A stretch of 7,929 nucleotides of DNA, taken from the NCBI GenBank assembly GCA_024762895.1, contig JANTGN010000117.1:1-7929 (forward strand), given 5' to 3'. The notes under the pieces were generated by a model. The model did no database searches and was not told where the DNA came from. It worked only from the letters and a program-made list of their open reading frames with translations. A program made the position numbers and the translations under genes. Source of the DNA: Thiotrichales bacterium (GTDB lineage: Bacteria > Pseudomonadota > Gammaproteobacteria > J044). Shown in pieces: positions 1 through 6,132 of this stretch (the stretch's first letter is position 1; each line of letters starts with the position of its first letter).

Positions 1-1458
1 TTGCTGCGCGCCCTTGTCGATCTGCAGGCGTTGACGCAGATGCGGTTGCTGAGTGGCGATGCCTACAGGACAGTTATTGGTATGGCAGGCGCGCATGCCC
101 AGGCAACCAATGGCCTGTATGGCCGAATTGGAGACGGCGATGGCATCCGCGCCCAGGGCCAGGGCCTTGATGAAGTCCTCGGGAACGCGCAGGCCGCCGG
201 TAATAATCAGGGAGACTTTTCTGCCTGCGTTTTTGTCCAGATAGCGACGTGCCCTTGCTAATGCGGGTATGGTGGGTACGGAGATATGATCTCTGAACAA
301 TAAAGGGGCGGCTCCGGTGCCACCACCACGTCCATCCAGGATGATATAGTCCACGCCAATCTGTAGTGCGGCCTCTATGTCTCTTTCTATATGTTGGGCG
401 GACAGTTTTACGCCTATCGGAATGCCGCCCGTGGCTTCCCGTACCTCTTGCGCGAATTGCCGGTAGTCATCAATATCATCCCAGTCCGGAAAGCGTGCGG
501 GGGAAACCGCCGGTTCACCCTCAGACAACCCGCGCACCCTCGCTATATTGCCTTTGACCTTATTGCCGGGCAGATGGCCTCCGGTTCCGGTCTTTGCCCC
601 CTGGCCACATTTAAAATGAAATGCCTGGCTGTTTTGCACCTTTTCCATGGAGTAGCCGAAACGACCTGAGGCTAATTCATAAAAATAGCGTGAATTGGCA
701 TTCTGCTCATCCGGTAAGACGCCGCCTTCCCCGGAACAAATGCCGGTGCCAGCCAGCTCCGCGCCCCTGGCCAGGGCAATCTTGGCCTCTTCCGAAAGCG
801 CGCCAAAACTCATGTCTGAGACCAATAAGGGGCGTTCCAGCGTTAAGGGCTTACTGGCATCGGGCCCGATGACGACCTGTGTATTCACCGCAGCATCATC
901 CAGCAAAGGGACTTTATAGAGTTGAGCGGTCAGTAGCTGTATGTCATCCCATCGAGGTAATTGCTGACGGGGAACGCCCATGGCACCAATGCGTCCATGA
1001 TGCCCAAGCCTGGAAAGACCGTGTTGAGCAAGATGTTGAATAGTCTGGACATAGGGTTCTTCAGGTGCCCCGTGCAAGTCCTGATACAGACCCTGGTAGG
1101 CATCGCGATGATAGGGCTGGGGGTTCTCGATCGCCCAGTCCCTGATCTCATCTTCATCAACCCAGACCTTACCGGCCTCAATCCAGGATGAAAATTTATA
1201 CAAGCGCTCTTCGGGATTATAGGAACTGATACCGGTTTTGTAGTTGTAATCCCAGTTATGCAGACCACAGATCAGGTTGTTACCATCGATATGACCATCG
1301 CCCATTAATGCGCCACGATGCAGGCAGCGGCCATACAATACAGAGGCATCGTTTTCCTGTTCCCAGCGGATGATGACCAGGTCAACATCGGCGACCAGGG
1401 CGTATTGGGGTACGAGGGGTTCCAGATCATCCCAGTCAAAAACAGATATTTTTTTCAT
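1..1458 (-). CDS. Rieske [2Fe-2S] domain fused to FMN-dependent glutamate synthase-like domain (C-terminus cut off by window edge)
   Basis: I translated this open frame from the minus strand; 486 residues are visible and the frame runs off the left edge without a stop. Residues 1 to about 110 form a Rieske domain with the motif C-x-H-x16-C-x2-H (C45, H47, C64, H67). Residues about 180-486 resemble the FMN domain of glutamate synthase: GQGAKTGTGGHLPG (285-298), DGRGGGTGAAP (375-385), and a [3Fe-4S] motif C-x5-C-x4-C (C452, C458, C463) followed by PVGIATQ. There is no N-terminal glutaminase domain, so it is not a complete GltB. It is probably a cytosolic flavin and iron-sulfur oxidoreductase in which the Rieske cluster exchanges electrons with the FMN domain. 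The substrate is unknown, and calling it a glutamate synthase would be over-reading. The ATG at 1458 is chosen because an in-frame TAA lies one codon upstream and an AGGGA lies 6 bases before it. The domain calls are firm; the function is open. Confidence 0.88.
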   Translation of the reverse strand, partial: MKKISVFDWDDLEPLVPQYALVADVDLVIIRWEQENDASVLYGRCLHRGALMGDGHIDGNNLICGLHNWDYNYKTGISSYNPEERLYKFSSWIEAGKVWVDEDEIRDWAIENPQPYHRDAYQGLYQDLHGAPEEPYVQTIQHLAQHGLSRLGHHGRIGAMGVPRQQLPRWDDIQLLTAQLYKVPLLDDAAVNTQVVIGPDASKPLTLERPLLVSDMSFGALSEEAKIALARGAELAGTGICSGEGGVLPDEQNANSRYFYELASGRFGYSMEKVQNSQAFHFKCGQGAKTGTGGHLPGNKVKGNIARVRGLSEGEPAVSPARFPDWDDIDDYRQFAQEVREATGGIPIGVKLSAQHIERDIEAALQIGVDYIILDGRGGGTGAAPLLFRDHISVPTIPALARARRYLDKNAGRKVSLIITGGLRVPEDFIKALALGADAIAVSNSAIQAIGCLGMRACHTNNCPVGIATQQPHLRQRLQIDKGAQQ

Positions 1459-1648
1459 TGTTTATCCCTGATCAATAACAGGTGATACATATTGAGAGTA
1501 TCGGTATAAAACACGTCAATATTGGGCCTTGTGTTTCATCTACTTTAGCTAATCGGGCTGATTGGTTTTTTGTGTTGGCGAAAAGTATAGCGTAGGTTTG
1601 TGATAGGGCGTTGATCGATATTCTTAAATATTTTGTTAAGTCACTTAC
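1459..1648. other. 190-bp AT-rich intergenic region between the cyclic di-GMP gene and the Rieske-glutamate synthase-like gene
   Basis: No gene is visible here on either strand. The length and AT-richness suggest that the Rieske-glutamate synthase-like gene has its own promoter on the minus strand, but I find no convincing -35/-10 pair. A TATACT (-10-like, minus strand, 1584-1589) lacks a good -35 element. A TTGACG (-35-like, 1514-1519) lacks a good -10 element at 16-19 bases. No clear intrinsic terminator follows the cyclic di-GMP gene on the minus strand, so read-through is possible. Confidence 0.5.
1465..1469 (-). promoter_or_regulatory. Ribosome binding site of the Rieske-glutamate synthase-like gene
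   Basis: AGGGA on the minus strand lies 6 bases before the ATG at 1458. Together with the in-frame TAA between it and the ATG, this fixes the start of the gene. Confidence 0.65.
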
Positions 1649-3763
1649 CTACTTATACTGCCAGTGTTCCAGTTTTTCGATGGGCAGGGGCTGGGCAATA
1701 AAATAGCCCTGGGCCTCGTCACAACCCAGGCCATCCAGCAGGGCCATCAGGGCCTTGTTCTCTACGCCTTCGGCGATGACCTTGAGCCCCAGGTTGTGGG
1801 CCAGTCCTATCGTGGATTGAACGATAATGCGGTCTTCATGATTGGTGTTCATACCAGTCACAAAGGCCTGGTCGATCTTGAGTTTGTGTATGGGTAGCTG
1901 GCGAAGATAGGTCAGGGAGGAGTAGCCGGTGCCGAAGTCATCGATGGACAGGAGTACACCCAGGTCGTGTAGTTTTTTAAGGACGGTCATGGCGTATTCT
2001 GGCCGATGCATCACGGCACTTTCGGTGATTTCCAGCTCGATGGCAGTAGGGTCGACCTCATAGCGTTTGAGTAGTTGAGCAAGTAGCTGGGGCAGGCGGT
2101 CATCGAGCAGGTTGTGTGTAGAGAGGTTGATGGAGAGATTGAAATGCTGCCCCTGTTCATGCCATGTTTTCCATTGCCGCAGGGCATTGTCGATGACCCA
2201 GGCCGTGAGTGGGTGGATCATTTCGGTAATCTCGGCATAGGGGACAAAATCTTCAGGCAATACCATGCCACGCTGGGGATGTTCCCACCGCAATAGCGCC
2301 TCGTAGCCCACGTGTTTTTGCCGAGCGATATCAATCTTGGGCTGGAAATAGAGTCGAAGCTGGTTATCCTGAATAGCGCTGCTTAGTTCGCTCATAAGCG
2401 TTAGCCGTTCTGGTGAGTAGGTGTCGATTTCCCTGGAGTAGGTGACATAATTACTCGCGGTATCCTTGGCGTTATACATGGCGATATCGGCACAACGCAT
2501 CAGGGTGGTGGGGTCCCGTCCATGCAGCGGGTAACAGGCAATACCGATACCGGCACGGATTTCCAGGCTCATGCCGGAGAGTTCTACCGGTTGATTGAGG
2601 GTATCCATAATGCTTAGTGAGATGTCGGCGATGTTTCCCTTTTCGGCCAGTACGGCAAATTCATCGCCACCCAGGCGCGCCACTTCGTAATTGCGCAGAT
2701 GCATGTGCTCACTGAGACGCTTGCTTATAGTGATCAGCAGTTCATCGCCGATATCGTGGCCCAGGGTGTCATTGATTTCTCGGAAACGGTCAAGGTCTAT
2801 GAAGTACAGGCAGAATGAATGCCTGCTTTCGTCCCTGACCCAGGTCTCGAGTCGCTCTATCAACCAGTTGCGGTTGTACAGGCCAGTCAGGTAATCATGA
2901 TGTGCCTGGTGCTGGAGTGCATGGATATAGCGAACCTGGTCACTGATATCCTGGGCCAGTGATGAGATGGACAGAACATTCCCGGAGGCATCGATGATCG
3001 GCGTATTGTACCACTCGCAACTAATGGTCTTACCGTCTTTGGTGATGTTGTCATTGGTGCTTCGAGTGCCGCCACGTTTTTCCAGCAGATCACGCATGAT
3101 GCCATCGACCAGTTCATGGTAGATCTCGGGTACGATAAAGGAGGCATGTTGTCCAAGCGCCTCTTCCTCGCTGTAACCAAAGATACGTTCGGCAGCCGGG
3201 TTCCATCCAATGACGTGAAAGCGTGTGTCCCAGTCGATCACCGCCAGGGGGCTTTGCATGACGTGCAGGGAGAGTTTTTGCAGCGAGTTGCGCAGATGCT
3301 GCTCGGTTTTTTTCTGCTGGCTGATGTCCCGTAGCATGGCGCAGACCAGATTTTTATCATTGAGCCTGACAGTGACTAACCAGGTGTCAGCCACATAGGT
3401 TTCTCCATTGGTGCGTTGCAGAACCCAGTCAAAACGCGTTGAACCATTCTGGCTGGCGAGCTTGATCTTACTTTCGAGGGTTGTATCTGTGCTGGAGCCA
3501 TCCGGCTGATGTTCGGGTGAGATGGCGGAAGGCCTCAGGCCTGTCAACTGGTTACGATTGATACTCAGCAGATTAACCGCGCATTGATTCGCATCAACAA
3601 TGGCTAAGCCATCGAAAACGATGATGGCCTCTTCCGGGTTGTTGAAAAGGGCCTGGTACAAATCTCTGCCTGGTATCTTCTTCTGAAACATCCCTTTAGT
3701 CTTGTTGGTGTTGTTCGGGAGCCAGCCCTGGCCAGGTTGATTCATGTCGCGATCATGATTCAT
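1649..3763 (-). CDS. PAS-PAS-GGDEF-EAL protein (cyclic di-GMP synthesis/degradation)
   Basis: This is a 704-residue protein with two PAS sensor domains (about 32-148 and 165-277), a GGDEF diguanylate cyclase domain (about 285-445) and an EAL phosphodiesterase domain (about 455-700). I see no transmembrane segment, so it should sense a cytoplasmic signal. The GGDEF motif is intact (365-369, in RLGGDEF). The inhibitory site upstream reads R357-N-Y-E360 rather than RxxD. The EAL domain keeps the residues usually needed for catalysis: E488 of EAL, N546, E578, D608 and D609 in DDFGTGYSSL, K629, E665 and Q685. Phosphodiesterase activity is therefore well supported; cyclase activity is possible, and in such hybrids GGDEF sometimes only regulates EAL. 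It lies 87 bp after motB on the same strand, which suggests a link to motility. The start is uncertain: the ATG at 3763 has no clear ribosome binding site, and in-frame ATGs occur at codons 7 and 25. Confidence 0.93.
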   Translation of the reverse strand: MNHDRDMNQPGQGWLPNNTNKTKGMFQKKIPGRDLYQALFNNPEEAIIVFDGLAIVDANQCAVNLLSINRNQLTGLRPSAISPEHQPDGSSTDTTLESKIKLASQNGSTRFDWVLQRTNGETYVADTWLVTVRLNDKNLVCAMLRDISQQKKTEQHLRNSLQKLSLHVMQSPLAVIDWDTRFHVIGWNPAAERIFGYSEEEALGQHASFIVPEIYHELVDGIMRDLLEKRGGTRSTNDNITKDGKTISCEWYNTPIIDASGNVLSISSLAQDISDQVRYIHALQHQAHHDYLTGLYNRNWLIERLETWVRDESRHSFCLYFIDLDRFREINDTLGHDIGDELLITISKRLSEHMHLRNYEVARLGGDEFAVLAEKGNIADISLSIMDTLNQPVELSGMSLEIRAGIGIACYPLHGRDPTTLMRCADIAMYNAKDTASNYVTYSREIDTYSPERLTLMSELSSAIQDNQLRLYFQPKIDIARQKHVGYEALLRWEHPQRGMVLPEDFVPYAEITEMIHPLTAWVIDNALRQWKTWHEQGQHFNLSINLSTHNLLDDRLPQLLAQLLKRYEVDPTAIELEITESAVMHRPEYAMTVLKKLHDLGVLLSIDDFGTGYSSLTYLRQLPIHKLKIDQAFVTGMNTNHEDRIIVQSTIGLAHNLGLKVIAEGVENKALMALLDGLGCDEAQGYFIAQPLPIEKLEHWQYK

Positions 3764-3796
3764 TCATGAGTGGTGAACACGTCAGGATAATATAGT

Positions 3797-3815
3797 GCAA
3801 ATATTCAGTATTTGC
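3797..3815. repeat. 19-bp inverted repeat in the gap between motB and the cyclic di-GMP gene
   Basis: The plus strand reads GCAAATATTCAGTATTTGC: two perfect 7-base arms (GCAAATA and TATTTGC) around a 5-base centre. It lies 33 bases before the ATG of the cyclic di-GMP gene, in the only gap between that gene and motB. Size and position suit an operator for a dimeric regulator. It could instead be an RNA hairpin after motB, but the AT-rich stem and the lack of a following U-run argue against an intrinsic terminator. The regulator, if any, is unknown. Confidence 0.45.
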
Positions 3816-3850
3816 TGTGTGGGGCGTTCTTGCAGACTATCAGGATGTTT

Positions 3851-4657
3851 TTACAGCTCTTTCTCCAGTACGAACTCTACGCGCCGATTTCTGGCACGAT
3901 CTTCCGGGGTGTTATTGGGCGCGATGGGCATATAGTCGGCATAGCCCGAGGCCGTCATGCGGTGTGGGTCGATGCCCCGCTCGACAAACCAGCGTAGCAC
4001 CGAGGCCGCACGGGCCGTGGAGAGTTCCCAGTTTGAAGGATAGATTGAGCTCTTGATGGGGCGGTTATCGGTATGGCCCCGTATGTTGATACCGTATTCC
4101 GGATATTTTTCAAAGACCTTCAGGACCTCGTCAAAGACGGGTTCCGCAGTCGGGTTCAGGCGGGCCTGGCTGGAGCGGAACAGGATGGAACCACGGATCT
4201 GGATAATGATTTTCTCACCCTGTTTATATACGCGTACGAACTGGCCGATATCCTGGTCCTGGATGATCTCTTCGATCTCCCTGAGGGCCTTGTCGTCCCT
4301 GGGGCGTATGCCTGCGGCCTCTTCCAGTGTCATTGCGGGGGTGGGAGTCTGTACCTCGCGCACCACCTCCTTGACGACAAAGACCACATCCTTATTACCC
4401 AGGGCGGACTGAATGGAGGCCATGGCCTCGCGAAAGCGCTCCAGTTTTAGTGACGACATGGAATACAGGAGGATGAAAAAAACCAGCAATAGCATCATGA
4501 GGTCGGTAAAGGTCATCAGCCAGGCACGACCGTCATCGCCTTCTACGATCTCGTCGATGACGTTTTTGCTTGGCGTGCGATAAATAATCCGTGTCACCGG
4601 GGCCTCGGTTTCGCTCGGCCCTTCTTCCGTTACCGGCTTTTTTCCCGACTCGGTCAT
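3851..4657 (-). CDS. motB: Flagellar motor stator protein MotB/PomB
   Basis: The 268-residue protein has the standard stator B layout. A short charged cytoplasmic N-terminus is followed by one membrane segment (about 47-67) carrying the ion-binding aspartate D52 in MTFTDLMMLLLVFF. A plug/linker region follows, then a periplasmic OmpA-type peptidoglycan-binding domain (about 150-266) with GHTDN (194-198), NWELSTARA (209-217) and a closing NRRVEF (257-262). In the cell it pairs with the MotA-type partner, conducts ions through the D52 channel and anchors to peptidoglycan so the rotor can be driven. The membrane segment resembles sodium-type PomB/MotS more than enteric MotB, so a sodium-driven motor is possible but not established. 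The ATG overlaps the motA stop as ATGA and has no clear ribosome binding site of its own, which suggests translational coupling. Confidence 0.93.
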   Translation of the reverse strand: MTESGKKPVTEEGPSETEAPVTRIIYRTPSKNVIDEIVEGDDGRAWLMTFTDLMMLLLVFFILLYSMSSLKLERFREAMASIQSALGNKDVVFVVKEVVREVQTPTPAMTLEEAAGIRPRDDKALREIEEIIQDQDIGQFVRVYKQGEKIIIQIRGSILFRSSQARLNPTAEPVFDEVLKVFEKYPEYGINIRGHTDNRPIKSSIYPSNWELSTARAASVLRWFVERGIDPHRMTASGYADYMPIAPNNTPEDRARNRRVEFVLEKEL

Positions 4658-5478
4658 GCGCGTCTGCGTTGTCCGGTACGTCCACCGGCGGCCTTGCCCC
4701 GTACGTTCTGCTCGGCTCGGAAGTTGTTAAAGGTCTTGCGTTTGGAGGCGGGCACGAAGGATGAAAGGCGTTCATAGATGGTGAGCTGGTTATTGTCCTG
4801 CAGCAGGGCGATGGCGCCCTCATAGATGATTTCCAGGTGCATGACCTCGGTCAGGGTGCGGGCCTTGAGCTTGCCCGCTATGGGCAGGAAGATCGTGGTC
4901 GATAAGAGTGAGCCATAGAAGGTGGTGAGCAGGGCCACCGACATGGCCGGGCCGATAGAGGCCGGGTCATCCAGGGTGGAGAGCATCTGGATCAGGCCAA
5001 TCAGGGTGCCCAGCAGTCCGAAGGCGGGGGCATAGGTGCCCATCTTTTTAAAGACATCCTGAACCTCAAAGTGACGTACCTTGAGGGCATCGATCTCGTT
5101 ACGAAGGATATTACGAATCAGCTCCTCGTCTGAACCTTCCGACACCAGGTTGATCGCACGTTGCATGAAGGGCGAGTCGACTTCGACCTCGCTGATGCGG
5201 ACGATGCCTTCGTTGCGGCTGATCTTGGCCAGGCGCAGCATCATGGCAATGATGTCATCCGTGGTCTGTCTGGATCGGCTGAAGACCTGCCAGGCACCAC
5301 GAAAGGCCGCCTTCACTTCTTCAAAGGGAAAGGTCAGCAGGGTGGCCGCGGCAGTGCCGCCCAGTACGATCATCAATCCGGGCACATTGGCAAAATTATG
5401 GATATCACCTCCCACCAGGATGGCGATGATGATGAGTAGCAGCCCCGAAAAGATGCCGATGAGTGAAGTCTTGTCCAT
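4654..5478 (-). CDS. motA: Flagellar motor stator protein MotA/PomA
   Basis: The 274-residue protein belongs to the MotA/TolQ/ExbB channel family, flagellar branch. Four membrane segments can be placed at about 4-22, 31-50, 148-168 and 178-200, with the large cytoplasmic loop between the second and third, as in MotA/PomA. Family signatures include the glycine-rich APAFGLLGTLIGLIQML (150-166), DDPASIGPAMSVALLTTFYG (170-189), and the charged loop around R88, E90 and E97-E99 that should contact the rotor protein FliG. With motB it forms the ion-conducting stator. The C-terminal 25 residues or so are strongly basic, ending GQRRRA, and make it longer than a typical PomA of about 250 residues. A sigma-28-like promoter lies directly upstream, which favours a flagellar role over other ExbB-like functions. 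The ATG is preceded by AGGGG at a 10-base spacing. Confidence 0.94.
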   Translation of the reverse strand: MDKTSLIGIFSGLLLIIIAILVGGDIHNFANVPGLMIVLGGTAAATLLTFPFEEVKAAFRGAWQVFSRSRQTTDDIIAMMLRLAKISRNEGIVRISEVEVDSPFMQRAINLVSEGSDEELIRNILRNEIDALKVRHFEVQDVFKKMGTYAPAFGLLGTLIGLIQMLSTLDDPASIGPAMSVALLTTFYGSLLSTTIFLPIAGKLKARTLTEVMHLEIIYEGAIALLQDNNQLTIYERLSSFVPASKRKTFNNFRAEQNVRGKAAGGRTGQRRRA

Positions 5479-5488
5479 ACAATAATTT

Positions 5489-5493
5489 CCCCT
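5489..5493 (-). promoter_or_regulatory. Ribosome binding site of motA
   Basis: AGGGG on the minus strand lies 10 bases before the motA ATG at 5478, slightly longer than the usual spacing. It sits just downstream of the transcript start expected from the sigma-28-like promoter, giving a short leader of about 20 bases. Confidence 0.6.
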
Positions 5494-5505
5494 GGTCTTC
5501 CTAAC

Positions 5506-5532
5506 TTATCGTCAGGAAGTCGCTTAAGTTTA
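5506..5532 (-). promoter_or_regulatory. Sigma-28 (FliA)-type flagellar promoter driving motA-motB
   Basis: Read on the minus strand, TAAA (5532-5529) is followed by exactly 15 bases and then GACGATAA (5513-5506). The enteric FliA consensus is TAAA, 15 bases, GCCGATAA, so the -35 core and the spacing match exactly and the -10 matches at 7 of 8 positions. The expected transcript start, near 5500, would leave about 22 bases before the motA ATG. The site lies wholly in the gap after the FtsN-like gene, so the stator pair can be transcribed as a late flagellar unit independently of argS. No experimental support is available from sequence alone. Confidence 0.8.
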
Positions 5533-5559
5533 GCGATGGGGGGATGATGGAACCGGGGT

Positions 5560-6132
5560 CTAGCCCTGATTTTTCATCAACAGGGTCTTGATATGGTGGT
5601 TGCCAAGGCGCTTGCGCACCGAATTGAGCTCATTCAGGTTGTTAAAGGGGCCGATGCGCACGCGATGCCAGGTCGCCTGATTGACCCTGACGGTCTGGAT
5701 GTCGGCCTCGACGCCCAGCAGTGCCAGGCGGGCCCTGAGGCGGTCGGCCTCTTCAAGACTCTTGAATGAGCCAGCCTGGAGGCGATAGGAACCTTCCTTT
5801 TTCACCGGCTTAGGTGGAGGTAAGGGCTTGTCCTCATCGGCTTCGATCTCATAATCCCCCTCGGGGATGATGACCTCGAGTTCGGGTAGCAGGGTGTAAA
5901 AATCGAAGCGGGGTTTTTGAGGCGTGATTTCTTCCACCGCCTGATTGTTGGCCTGTATTTCCTTTTTGGCCTCCTGCACGATCTTGATCGATTCCTGCTC
6001 CGGACGATCCTTAAGCCAGAACAACAGGCCAATGAAGAGACCGATGGCCAGACCGGCAATCATCCAGACCCATCCCGGCAGGCCCTTTTTCTGCTTTTTA
6101 CTGCGCATGGGCTTTTTATAGTCGCGGGTCAT
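5560..6132 (-). CDS. ftsN: FtsN-like membrane-anchored SPOR-domain protein (cell division)
   Basis: This 190-residue bitopic protein has a basic cytoplasmic N-terminus beginning MTRDYKK, similar to the RDY start that lets FtsN contact FtsA. One membrane segment (about 20-40) follows, then a periplasmic linker with a conserved-looking FDFYTLLPELEVIIP stretch (76-90) and a proline-rich part (103-109). A C-terminal SPOR domain (about 114-189), with YRLQAGSF and RVRIGPF, binds denuded septal peptidoglycan. FtsN activates septal wall synthesis in the divisome. Position supports the call: a SPOR/FtsN gene directly after argS is common in gammaproteobacteria. It is shorter than E. coli FtsN, so it might be another SPOR protein. 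The ATG at 6132 is preferred to an ATG at 6204 because it forms the TAATG junction with argS, has GGAAGAG 5 bases upstream, and gives the family-like N-terminus. Confidence 0.85.
   Translation of the reverse strand: MTRDYKKPMRSKKQKKGLPGWVWMIAGLAIGLFIGLLFWLKDRPEQESIKIVQEAKKEIQANNQAVEEITPQKPRFDFYTLLPELEVIIPEGDYEIEADEDKPLPPPKPVKKEGSYRLQAGSFKSLEEADRLRARLALLGVEADIQTVRVNQATWHRVRIGPFNNLNELNSVRKRLGNHHIKTLLMKNQG

Noticed and set aside
930..1268. 112-codon minus-strand open frame inside the Rieske-glutamate synthase-like gene
   Set aside because: It overlaps the domain-supported reading frame on the same strand, has no recognisable motif, and its composition fits an out-of-frame shadow.
1486..1548. 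Possible second FliA promoter before the Rieske-glutamate synthase-like gene (TAAA ... GCCCAATA, or ACCGATAC)
   Set aside because: The first candidate needs 16 bases of spacing and matches the -10 at only 5 of 8 positions. The second has no TAAA at the right distance. Neither compares with the site before motA.
1549..1571. Plus-strand hairpin (CTAATC / GATTGG, one G-T pair, 5-base loop) followed by six T, resembling an intrinsic terminator
   Set aside because: It points in the plus direction, where there is no gene to terminate. The stem is short and AT-rich and does not fold well in the minus-strand transcript. It could stop antisense transcription but is too weak to annotate.
5521..5535. 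Small inverted repeat (CGCT ... AGCG) overlapping the -35 of the motA promoter
   Set aside because: Only four base pairs match before a mismatch, which is expected by chance. It is not supported as an operator or terminator.
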